19,134 bases of DNA from JAAUQA01 sp036351435. GTDB lineage: Bacteria; Pseudomonadota; Gammaproteobacteria; Competibacterales; Competibacteraceae. Below are positions 1-9,000 of this stretch, in pieces. A program made the translations under genes and the position numbers. The stretch covers positions 1-19,134 of the forward strand of contig JAZBPA010000177.1 in assembly GCA_036351435.1 (NCBI GenBank). Reading direction: 5' to 3'. Each line of letters starts with the position of its first letter. Position 1 is the first letter of the stretch. The notes beneath the pieces are model-generated. The model made no database searches. It saw only the letters and a program-made list of their open reading frames with translations, and was not told the origin of the DNA.

Positions 1-3000
1 TAGCGCATTATCTATCGTCAGGAGCGGTGGAGGGACGGGATCCCAATCCATTATTTGATAGCGGGTGGTATCTGCAGCAGAACGTCGATGTAGCAGAATC
101 GGGGATCAATCCGCTGGCGCATTATCTGTCATCAGGAGCGGCGGAGGGACGGGATCCGAATCCGCTGTTTGATGGGGATTGGTATCTGAAACAAAACCCT
201 GATGTGGCAACAACGGGGGCGAATCCGTTAGCGCATTATCTATCGTCAGGAGCGGCGGAGGGACGGGATCCCAATCCATTATTTGATAGCGGGTGGTATC
301 TGCAGCAGAACGTTGATGTAGCAGAATCGGGGATCAATCCGTTAGCGCATTATCTATCGTCAGGAGCGGTGGAGGGACGGGATCCGAATCCGCTGTTTGA
401 TAGCGGGTGGTATCTGCAGCAGAACGTTGATGTAGCAGAATCGGGGATCAATCCGCTGGCGCATTATCTATCGTCAGGAGCGGTGGAGGGACGGGATCCG
501 AATCCGCTGTTTGACGGGGACTGGTATCTGAAACAAAACCCCGACGTGGCCGACTCGGGGATCAATCCGTTAGCGCATTATTTGCGATCAGGTTCGGCTG
601 AAGGCCGCAATCCTAACCCATATTTCGATGGTCTTTGGTACCTCAAGCATAATCCGTATGTTAAGCAGAGTGGATTGAATCCACTATATCACTATTTAAC
701 ATATGGTTGGATTGAAGGAAGAAATCCGAGCAAGAACTTTATTACTGATTATTATCTGGAAAATAATATAGACGTTAAATCGGGAAACCTAAACCCACTT
801 GTGCATTATATTTTGCATGGCAGAAGTGAAGGTAGGTTAACTTGTAATCAATTTTTTCCGTCATCAGCTATTGAGTATGAGCTATACAAAGATCTAAGAG
901 AAAATGTTTTTAATAAAGTAGCAATATTTGCTTGTTACAACAATGATGCATCAATACCTGATCATGTTGTGTATTATTTACGCATGTTGAGAAAAGTTGT
1001 TGATAGTATAATATTAGTTTCGGATAACCCGATACAAATAAAACAGATTGATAAAATTTATGACTTGGTGGCGTATGCAAAATTTGAACGTCATATGGAA
1101 TATGATTTTGGATCATATAAAATTGGTATTGAGTGGCTCAAAGAAAACCATAAATGGGATGGTGTTAATGAGTTGATTTTATGCAACGATAGCTGTTATG
1201 GGCCTATCAGCAACCTAAAGGATACACTTGAGAAAATGAAAAAAAGGAATTTAGATTTTTGGGGTATAACCATCAATCATCAATTTGAAAGGCACATTCA
1301 AAGCTATTTCATTCATTTGAATAAGCGTGTTATCCATCATCATGGGTTTGATAAATTCTTCGAAAGGATTCAAGCGGAGCGCAGCGTTAGAGAAGTAGTG
1401 CTAAAATATGAAGTTAAATTTTCTAACTATTTTGAGTCTTTTGGTTTTAAGTTTGGGTCTTTGATGCCTGAGTCTGGTGAGCTTGACAAGGATGACCACC
1501 CTGATCATAACTATACTGTCTATCCGCTCACTCTTCTTAAAAAGTTTGGCTGCCCATTCATAAAGACTAAAGCAATAAAGAAAAGAAGTACAAACCACGA
1601 AAATTACCTTTCGTTGCTAAGTGAAATCGCCATACTTAACCGCGAGCTGTTTTATTGTGTCTTAAAAGACGTTATAAACGACAGGAAGGTCATTAATGAC
1701 TGCAGTGCACCATTAAACAAAAATGTGTCATTCTCTATAATCATGCCAACACATAATCGTCAATACTGTATATCGCGCGCTATTGATTCTCTGTTAGCCC
1801 AACCGCATCATAATTATGAGCTTATAATTGTGGATGATGGATCAACAGATAATACGAAAGATTTATTATCTGAAAAATACGGTAAACAGCTTCACTTAGG
1901 CAAAATTAGATATTTTAGAACTAACAAGTCGGGAGTCTCCTGTGCGCGAAACTATGGACTTAGGCAAGCCAAAAATGATTGGATAGGATATTTGGATACT
2001 GATAATGTTTTGATGCCTTGTTTTTTTGATGTATTTGTCAAAGAAATATCAGCACAAAAAGAAGTTGACGTCTTTTATGGAAGCGCCATCAATAGCTCTA
2101 ACTATAAAGTGGTGGGAAGAGATGTTACTTACAAAATGTTAACCTTTTCTAATTTTATTGATATGGGCGCACTTGTCCACAGAAGAAGTTTGGTTGAGTA
2201 TTTCACTTTTGATGAAAATTTAAAAAGGCTGGTGGATTGGGAGTTTTTTATACGACTATTCAAGGATAGAAAAACCATGAATACTAAACAAGCAGTATTG
2301 CTCTACAATAGTGACGAAGCGGCAAATGACAGAATTTCAAACAACGAGTCATTTGATGATGCACTACAGTACATTCAGCATAAACATGCCGAATGCAATT
2401 ATTCAGTCACAACTATTATATTGTCTTATAATCATGAAAAATATATCCAGCAAGCTATTCAGAGTGTAATGTCTCAAAAAGGCAATTTCATTAACAAGAT
2501 AATAATCTCGGATGATGGATCATTCGATATAACGCCATGTATAATCAATAAGTTCAGAGAGAAATATCCGGAAAAAATATCTGATTTAAGCTCACCCGAT
2601 AATCTTGGCTTCTCTAAAAACTTAAAGAAGTGTTTAGAGGAATCCGATTCAGAATATATTGCCATTTGCGAAGGGGATGATTATTGGAGCGACAACTTTA
2701 AACTCCAAAAGCAAATAGAATTTCTCACCGCGCATCCTGCATGCTCAATGGTGTTTTCTGCCATTAAAGTGCTTAACGAATCGAATGGCAAATTGCGTCA
2801 ACTGAATAGACAAAAAAATCTGCGAAAAAATTTGCTAACTGGAGCCGATTTTCTATCACATAAAAGCATGAACCTCATTGCCAACTATTCAGCGTGCGTA
2901 TTCAAAAAATCGATATTAATGGAATTGCCGGATTATGCTTTTTCCGTTAGGCTGAATGAAATAGCTATGGCATTCTATTGTGAGCGTTTTGGTGAGATTG

Positions 3001-3200
3001 GCTATTTGGAACAGCCCATGAGTGTGTATAGGCAACATGCAGGCGGCCTTTGGACAGGCAAAAACAAAATTGATCAGCTTAAATCCGGGCTTATAGGCCG
3101 TAAACTGGCGTATAAATTAGCATCCCATCAGTATAGACCGTTAATCAAGAAGAGAATAGAAATGGACTATGAGGTCCCTCTAAAGAAGATAATATCTTAG
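1..3200 (+). CDS. Multidomain glycosyltransferase (38-aa repeats + RgpF-like + two GT2 domains), 5' partial
   Basis: Probably builds or decorates a cell-surface polysaccharide, acting at the cytoplasmic side of the membrane. The frame is open to the left edge: the GTG at 27 is just the Val codon of a repeat unit, so the true start lies outside. Residues below are numbered from that codon. Residues 1-270 are tandem 38-aa repeats of the type FD..WYL..N.DV...G.NPL.HYL..G..EGR.PNP, a pattern known from large bacterial glycosyltransferases. Residues about 295-555 resemble rhamnan synthesis protein F, with YDFGSY at 359-364 and CNDSCYGPI at 386-394. A first GT2 domain spans about 568-770, with VDDGS at 602-606 and DTD at 657-659. 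A second spans about 793-1005, with SDDGS at 828-832 and EGDDYW at 882-887. No signal peptide or membrane helix is visible in this part. The catalytic half is notably AT-rich compared with the rest of the window, which suggests separate ancestry. It converges on the alpha-E gene, 48 bp away. Domain calls are firm; the sugar substrate is unknown. Confidence 0.85.
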   Translation, partial: AHYLSSGAVEGRDPNPLFDSGWYLQQNVDVAESGINPLAHYLSSGAAEGRDPNPLFDGDWYLKQNPDVATTGANPLAHYLSSGAAEGRDPNPLFDSGWYLQQNVDVAESGINPLAHYLSSGAVEGRDPNPLFDSGWYLQQNVDVAESGINPLAHYLSSGAVEGRDPNPLFDGDWYLKQNPDVADSGINPLAHYLRSGSAEGRNPNPYFDGLWYLKHNPYVKQSGLNPLYHYLTYGWIEGRNPSKNFITDYYLENNIDVKSGNLNPLVHYILHGRSEGRLTCNQFFPSSAIEYELYKDLRENVFNKVAIFACYNNDASIPDHVVYYLRMLRKVVDSIILVSDNPIQIKQIDKIYDLVAYAKFERHMEYDFGSYKIGIEWLKENHKWDGVNELILCNDSCYGPISNLKDTLEKMKKRNLDFWGITINHQFERHIQSYFIHLNKRVIHHHGFDKFFERIQAERSVREVVLKYEVKFSNYFESFGFKFGSLMPESGELDKDDHPDHNYTVYPLTLLKKFGCPFIKTKAIKKRSTNHENYLSLLSEIAILNRELFYCVLKDVINDRKVINDCSAPLNKNVSFSIIMPTHNRQYCISRAIDSLLAQPHHNYELIIVDDGSTDNTKDLLSEKYGKQLHLGKIRYFRTNKSGVSCARNYGLRQAKNDWIGYLDTDNVLMPCFFDVFVKEISAQKEVDVFYGSAINSSNYKVVGRDVTYKMLTFSNFIDMGALVHRRSLVEYFTFDENLKRLVDWEFFIRLFKDRKTMNTKQAVLLYNSDEAANDRISNNESFDDALQYIQHKHAECNYSVTTIILSYNHEKYIQQAIQSVMSQKGNFINKIIISDDGSFDITPCIINKFREKYPEKISDLSSPDNLGFSKNLKKCLEESDSEYIAICEGDDYWSDNFKLQKQIEFLTAHPACSMVFSAIKVLNESNGKLRQLNRQKNLRKNLLTGADFLSHKSMNLIANYSACVFKKSILMELPDYAFSVRLNEIAMAFYCERFGEIGYLEQPMSVYRQHAGGLWTGKNKIDQLKSGLIGRKLAYKLASHQYRPLIKKRIEMDYEVPLKKIIS
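3..827 (+). repeat. Tandem 114-bp coding repeats (38 aa each)
   Basis: Units begin with the Glu codon of EGR at 30, 144, 258, 372, 486, 600 and 714, with exact 114-bp spacing, and the next EGR falls at 828. A unit tail (3-29) precedes the first complete one, so the array continues left of the window. The first five units are nearly identical at DNA level; those starting at 600 and 714 are degenerate and more AT-rich. Within the near-identical units, variant blocks are combined differently. The head is CCCAATCCATTA in units 1 and 3 but CCGAATCCGCTG in 2, 4 and 5. The middle encodes SGWYLQQN in 1, 3 and 4 but GDWYLKQN in 2 and 5. This is the pattern expected of unequal crossover or gene conversion. 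Confidence 0.95.
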
Positions 3201-3248
3201 TTGTCTTTCTTGTGTTTAAAGCCAATGACCTACACCTAGTCTCTTATA

Positions 3249-4244
3249 TCAAGAATGATTGAAATAGGTGGTCACCAAATGTTCATGAATGGTGCCCAAG
3301 CCGATTTGCAAATCGTCAATAAATTCATGTAATCCTTCTCGCGCCAGTTCAGCAATCTGCGCCTTTTCCAGTCGTTGATCCAGCTGGGCGATCTGGTCCA
3401 AAGGCACCGTATTTTTGGGCAGGTCTTGTAAACACTCGTCTAACTCGCTTAGGCAATGCAGAACCGACCTAGGGAAATGTGGGTTCTGTAGAAGGAATTG
3501 CAACACATCGGGGCCCCGAACCCGCAAGCGAATATGTTGCCGATACATTTGATAAGCGCTTAACGACTTCAGTACACTCATCCACTGGATGTTTTCGAAC
3601 GGATTCAATTCGACCGGGTCTTGCTCCAGCAACTGTTCCTGAGTTTGTAACTGACCCTGCGTGTCTTGGGTTTGTACGACGGTTGCTTTATCAACCAGCA
3701 AGTTAGCGGAACGAACATCCAATATGCGGGTGGTCATGTCGGCTCGCTCCAAATTGCGACCCAAGCGAACGAAATCATAGGCATGGGTATGGCTCATAGT
3801 GCCGGCCAACATGCCTGTCACCTGCTGGGTGCCATGAATGATATGTTTGAGAAATTCATGACGTCCGCGCCGCGACATGCCGATCACCAAATGATCACGC
3901 ACATACATATATAGGCTATTGATCTGTTCCCAGGCTTCACGCGGCACCACGTCACGGGTAGTGCGTAAATTTTCCCGCGCAAATTGTAAAGACGACAGAA
4001 TAGAGACGGAGTTGTCGCGATCACCTACCAAGAACTGAATGATGTTGAGTTCATTCGGCTCTTTCTCGCTGTTAAGAAACAAATCCTGACTGCCGCTGAT
4101 GAAAACCAGCGGTTCCCAACCCAGGGGGTCTCTGGGTAGATCCAATAGCAGGATATCATTGACGCTGATCATACGAGCGGTGTCTTCGACCCGCTCAATA
4201 TAGCGCGCCATCCAATAAATGTTCTGTGCGACCCGTGATAACAT
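3249..4244 (-). CDS. Alpha-E domain protein (DUF403, COG2307)
   Basis: All-helical protein of 331 aa, about the usual size for the family. Its biochemical role is not established; it is regularly encoded beside circularly permuted ATP-grasp proteins and is proposed to work with them in a peptide-ligation system. The start is typical for the family, with NIYWMARYIERVEDTARM at 8-25. A second similar segment, LGRNLERADMTTRIL, lies at 161-175, giving the two-fold helical pattern with ER[AV]E/ERAD motifs. A Gln-rich stretch at about 191-208 looks like a variable insert. No signal peptide or membrane helix is seen. The ATG lies 2 bp after the stop of the ATP-grasp gene, preceded by AAGGG inside that gene's last codons, so translation is probably coupled. 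Confidence 0.9.
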   Translation of the reverse strand: MLSRVAQNIYWMARYIERVEDTARMISVNDILLLDLPRDPLGWEPLVFISGSQDLFLNSEKEPNELNIIQFLVGDRDNSVSILSSLQFARENLRTTRDVVPREAWEQINSLYMYVRDHLVIGMSRRGRHEFLKHIIHGTQQVTGMLAGTMSHTHAYDFVRLGRNLERADMTTRILDVRSANLLVDKATVVQTQDTQGQLQTQEQLLEQDPVELNPFENIQWMSVLKSLSAYQMYRQHIRLRVRGPDVLQFLLQNPHFPRSVLHCLSELDECLQDLPKNTVPLDQIAQLDQRLEKAQIAELAREGLHEFIDDLQIGLGTIHEHLVTTYFNHS

Positions 4245-4246
4245 GA

Positions 4247-5698
4247 TCAGTACCCTTGGCTATCGACTATCCAGGTATCCTTACTACCTCCACCTTGGGA
4301 GGAGTTAACCACCAGCGATCCCTTATTTAAGGCCACCCGAGTCAGCCCGCCGGTGGTCACGTAAGTTTTGGGGCCTGACAGAATAAAAGGACGCAAGTCC
4401 ACGTGTCGCGGCTCGACATGATCACCGCAAAGCGTCGGTGTCGTCGAGAGTTTCAAGGTGGGTTGCGCCATGTAGTTGCGGGGATTTGCTTTGATCAGTT
4501 CGGCGAATTTCTGATGTTCTTCGGGGCCGGCGTGTGGCCCGACCAACATGCCGTAACCGCCCGATTCATTGGCCGGCTTAACCACCAGTTTATCCAGATT
4601 GGCTAGCACGTAGTTCCGATCCTTCTCGCGCATGCACAGATAACTCGGCACATTGGGAATGATCGGGTCTTGATCCAAATAATATTTGATCATGTCGGGC
4701 ACGAACGCATAAACCACTTTATCATCGGCAACCCCGGCGCCCGGCGAATTCGCCAGGGCCACCTTGCCATTACGCCAGGCCCGCATGATGCCGGGCACGC
4801 CCAAAGTGGAATCCGGGTTGAACGCTTGCGGGTCCAGAAACAGATCATCCACCCGCCGGTAAATGACATCTACTCGTTGCAATCCCTCGATGGTCCGCAT
4901 GTGCACATTATCGTCATCGTCCACCACCAGATCGGAACCTTCTACTAAGTCAACGCCCATTTGCTGCGCCAGATAAGAGTGTTCAAAGTAGGCGGAATTG
5001 TAGATTCCAGGGGTTAACACGGCGATGGCCGGATTATCGCCGGGCCGTGGCGACAAGGATGCGAGCATGTCGTAGAGTTGGGAAGCGTAGTCATCGACCG
5101 GTTGAATGCGTTGGTGTTCGAACAATTCGGGGAATACCCGCTTGATCACCAGCCGGTTTTCCAGCATGTAGGATACGCCGGAGGGAATGCGCAAATTATC
5201 TTCTAACACGTACAATGTGCCGTCCTTGTCACGTACCAAATCGCTACCGCAAATATGCGCCCAGACGCGGCTAGGTGGATTGATGCCTACGCACTGTGAA
5301 CGAAAATTGACCGAATCGGCCAACACCTCGGCGGGAAATACTTTATCCTTGATGATGCGCTGGTCATGGTACAGGTCGTCGATAAACAGATTCAAGGCCT
5401 GTACCCGCTGCTTCAAGCCGGCTTCGGTATGATCCCATTCCTGCTTGGGTAAGATACGGGGAATGATGTCGAACGGCCAAGCCCGGTCGATGCTGCCGCC
5501 TTCATAGTACACTGTGAAGGTAATACCCATGACCTGAATGGCGAGTTCTGCGGCAGTGCGCCGTTCGTGCAATTCCTCGTCGCTGAGCGAAGCCAGATAC
5601 TCGCAAAGCCATTGAGCCGCGGTACGGGGTTCGGAGGGGGTACTGATCAACTCGTCGTAGAGCCCGTCGGTCGGGTAATGCTGCCAATCTATCGCCAT
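4247..5698 (-). CDS. Circularly permuted ATP-grasp protein (DUF404/DUF407, COG2308)
   Basis: Predicted ATP-dependent carboxylate-amine ligase of the circularly permuted ATP-grasp family; substrate unknown, probably cytoplasmic. I start it at the ATG at 5698 (MAIDWQHYPTDGLYDE, 483 aa). The longer frame to 5776 needs a TTG start and adds 26 residues unlike family N-termini. Seen motifs, numbered from 5698: EGGSIDRAWPFDIIPR at 66-81, the nucleotide-binding stretch LEDNLRIPSGVSYMLENR at 165-182, DVIYRRVDD at 277-285, the Lys/Gly-rich loop VVKPANESGGYGM at 372-384, and DLRPFIL plus GGLTRVAL at 434-457. It is the first gene of a two-gene operon with the alpha-E gene and is divergent from the transglutaminase/DUF2126 gene. 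The family assignment is strong; the substrate cannot be read from the sequence. Confidence 0.92.
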   Translation of the reverse strand: MAIDWQHYPTDGLYDELISTPSEPRTAAQWLCEYLASLSDEELHERRTAAELAIQVMGITFTVYYEGGSIDRAWPFDIIPRILPKQEWDHTEAGLKQRVQALNLFIDDLYHDQRIIKDKVFPAEVLADSVNFRSQCVGINPPSRVWAHICGSDLVRDKDGTLYVLEDNLRIPSGVSYMLENRLVIKRVFPELFEHQRIQPVDDYASQLYDMLASLSPRPGDNPAIAVLTPGIYNSAYFEHSYLAQQMGVDLVEGSDLVVDDDDNVHMRTIEGLQRVDVIYRRVDDLFLDPQAFNPDSTLGVPGIMRAWRNGKVALANSPGAGVADDKVVYAFVPDMIKYYLDQDPIIPNVPSYLCMREKDRNYVLANLDKLVVKPANESGGYGMLVGPHAGPEEHQKFAELIKANPRNYMAQPTLKLSTTPTLCGDHVEPRHVDLRPFILSGPKTYVTTGGLTRVALNKGSLVVNSSQGGGSKDTWIVDSQGY

Positions 5699-6059
5699 GA
5701 GTTTTTCGCCGTTGAGAAAAGGCCGATTGTTATGATTTACACTCAACTGCAAGGGGCGTACCAGCCTTTCCTGCAACAGTATCAGGTGTCAGTGTTATGA
5801 AGACCGGCGGAAGTGAACTTTACACTCGCCCGCTCAATAAACAGGCAAACCGATTGCGCAACATTAGTGCATATTTCCTGCTTGCGCACAAATTTAGACC
5901 GTTTCATTGCCGTGAGTCGTTTCTTCTAAGGTTTTTCAGCTGAACGCATCCTCCTGATGCTGTCCGGCTAGTTTTACATCGCACGATGACCGCCTTCAAT
6001 CAGAGCGGAATAGTTGTTGCATCGTCTGCTCGCATTCCAACAAGAATCCAACATAATCC
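5699..6059. other. Divergent intergenic region (likely two promoters)
   Basis: This 361-bp stretch separates the start of the ATP-grasp gene (minus) from the start of the transglutaminase/DUF2126 gene (plus), so it must hold the promoters of both. I see no -35/-10 pair good enough to mark. A small hairpin, GCATC-CTCCT-GATGC, lies at 5946-5960. Neither gene has a strong Shine-Dalgarno sequence at its chosen start. Confidence 0.5.
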
Positions 6060-9000
6060 ATGGCCATACGCGTTGCTTTAAATCACAAAACTTCATACCG
6101 CTACGATCGCTTGGTCGGCGTCTCGCCCCAGGTCATCCGCTTGCGCCCGGCACCACATGCGCGCACCCCGATCCATGCCTATTCCATCAATGTGCAGCCA
6201 GCTGAGCATTTCATCAACTGGCTGCAAGACCCGTTCGGCAATTTCCAAGCCCGCGTGGTGTTTCCGGAGAAGATCCGCGAGTTATCCATAGAAGTGGATT
6301 TGATCGCCGAATTGGTGGTCATCAACCCCTTCGATTTTTTCGTAGAAAGTTATGCGGAAAAATACAGCTTTGAATATGCGCCGGAACTGCGTCAGGAACT
6401 CGCCCCCTACCTGGAGATTAAGGAACGCGGCCCGCTGCTCATGGCTTGGCTGAAAAAAGTGGATCGGCGCCGCCGGAACATCAACGATTTTCTTGTAGAG
6501 CTCAATCAGCAGCTAAACCAGGACATCCGGTATCTCATTCGCATGGAACCAGGGGTACAAAGCTGTGAGGAAACCCTAGGCAATCGCAGCGGTTCCTGTC
6601 GTGATACCGGTTGGTTATTAGTGCAAATCCTGCGGCATTTGGGCTTGGCAGCGCGCTTCGTGTCCGGCTATCTGATTCAGCTTACCCCCGATGTCAAATC
6701 CCTGGATGGTCCGTCCGGCACCGACCACGATTTCACTGATCTGCACGCCTGGACCGAGGTGTTCGTGCCGGGTGCCGGCTGGTTGGGCCTGGACCCCACC
6801 TCCGGCCTGTTCGCCGGGGAAGGTCACATCCCGCTGGCTTGCACCCCGAATCCGGGTAGCGCCTCGCCGGTCACCGGCGCGCATGAAAAGTGCGAAGTAG
6901 AGTTCGGTTTTGAGATGCAGGTCAGCCGTATCCACGAAGATCCGCGAGTGACCAAACCCTATACCGAGGAGCAGTGGTCGCGTATCGAAAACCTCGGCTA
7001 TGCAGTGGATGCTCGTTTGGACGCCGGCGATGTGCGCTTGACGCTGGGCGGCGAACCCACCTTTGTCTCTATCGACGACATGGACGGCGCGGAATGGACC
7101 ATCGCCGCTCAAGGCCCGACCAAACGCAAACTGGCCGGCAATCTGTTCAACCGCTTGCGGCAGCACTTCGCCCCGCGTGGTTTCCTCCATTATGGCCAGG
7201 GCAAATGGTATCCGGGCGAGTCGCTACCCCGTTGGGCCTTGTCCTGTTATTGGCGTACCGATGGCCAGCCGTTATGGCAGAATCAGGGCTTAATCGCCGA
7301 TGAAGAGAACCCGCCGGGTTGCGGCCCCGAAGACGCCCAACGCTTTATCAAGGCCCTCTGTCAACGCCTGGAGATTCGACCGGAGCGCGCGATACCCGGC
7401 TATGAAGACGCTTATTATTACCTCTGGAAAGAAGGCACCCTGCCGACCAACATCGATCCGCTGCAGCATGATCTGGACGATGACGAGGAAAGGGTTCGGC
7501 TAGCCCGCTTGTTGGAGCAGGGTTTGGGCAATGCCGTCGGTTACGCGCTCCCGCTAGGTTGGCGGGAAACCCGCAGCGGCGGCCATTGGCGAAGTGCAAC
7601 CTGGGCATTACGGCGCGAGCATTTGTATCTGATCCCTGGCGATTCGCCGATGGGGTTTCGGTTACCGTTGGGGTCTTTACCCTGGGTGGAAGAACAAGAT
7701 CGGGAACCTCCTCATGAAGAGTCGTTGTTCGAGTTCCGCGCTGCCCTGGGCAATGTGCACGGCGAGGTGATGAGCCGTTACAGCGAATGGCAGAAGGCGC
7801 CGGCCGCGCCTGCGGATATTCAGGAGCAACCGCTCCTGGAGGATGAAAAAGTAATTCACACGGCCTTATGCGTGCAGCCACGGGAGGGGCATTTGTTTAT
7901 TTTCATGCCGCCGTTGGGCAAACTGGAGCATTATTTAGATTTGCTGGCCAGCATTGAGCATACTGCCGCCGAGCTTGCCATTCCGGTGCTGATCGAAGGC
8001 TATACACCCCCCTCTGATTGGCGCTTGCAGAAACTCGTGGTGACCCCTGACCCCGGCGTCATTGAGGTCAATATTCATCCGGCCCGTAACTGGCAAGAAC
8101 TGGTCCAAAATACCGAAATACTGTACGAGGAAGCCCGGCTGTGCCGGCTCGGTACGGAAAAGTTTATGTTGGATGGCCGCCATACCGGCACCGGCGGGGG
8201 CAATCACGTGACAGTCGGAGGAGCCGCGCCGGTGGACAGTCCCTTCCTGCGTCGACCCGATGTGCTGCGTAGTTTGATCACCTATTGGCAACATCATCCC
8301 AGCCTGTCTTATCTGTTTTCCGGGATGTTTCTCGGCCCTACCAGTCAAGCGCCACGGGTGGATGAGGCTCGTCACGAAAGCCTATACGAATTGGAAATCG
8401 CGTTTCAGCAAATGCCCTCCGGCGAAGTGCCTCAGCCTTGGCTAGTGGATCGCTTGTTGCGCAACCTGCTCATTGATGTAACCGGTAACACGCATCGCGC
8501 CGAATTCTGTATCGATAAATTGTACTCCCCGGATACCGCTAGCGGTCGGTTGGGGTTGGTGGAAATGCGCGCCTTTGAGATGCCGCCTCATGCCCGCATG
8601 AGCCTGATGCAAATGCTATTGGTGCGGGCCTTGATCACCCGTTTCTGGGAGGAGCCGTATCAACATCGCTTAGCGCGCTGGGGCACTGAAATTCATGACA
8701 AATTCATGCTTCCCCATCACGTCTGGCAGGATTTTCAAGATGTGATCGAAGAACTCAACCGGCGCAATTTTTCCTTTGAACTCGATTGGTTCGCGCCGTT
8801 TCTCGAATTCCGTTTCCCGCATTACGGCACCATCGTGCAGCAGGGCATTGAGTTGGAATTGCGTCAAGCCATAGAGCCTTGGAATGTGCTGGGCGAAGAG
8901 GGCGCATTGGGTGGTACGGCCCGCTACGTGGATTCCTCGGTGGAACGGTTACAGCTCAAGGTAAGAAATTGGATCGACGACCGTCACGTGGTGGTCTGCA

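Noticed and set aside
27..29. GTG at 27 as the start of the glycosyltransferase gene
   Set aside because: It is the Val codon inside a repeat unit, and the same frame continues to the left edge with repeat sequence; the gene is cut by the window.
30..827. The 114-bp repeats as a CRISPR array
   Set aside because: There are no unique spacers: the whole unit is repeated and in frame with a long protein.
5699..5776. Longer N-terminus for the ATP-grasp protein from a TTG at 5776
   Set aside because: The extra 26 residues do not look like the family, and the ATG at 5698 gives the typical MAIDW-type start.
5946..5960. Small hairpin GCATC-CTCCT-GATGC upstream of the transglutaminase gene
   Set aside because: Only a 5-bp stem with no T-run and far from the start; a chance origin is likely, so it is not called as a regulatory site.
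6618..7190. Long minus-strand open frame (190 codons) inside the transglutaminase gene
   Set aside because: It lies antisense to well-conserved catalytic sequence, shows no known domain and is explained by the GC-leaning codon usage of the real gene.
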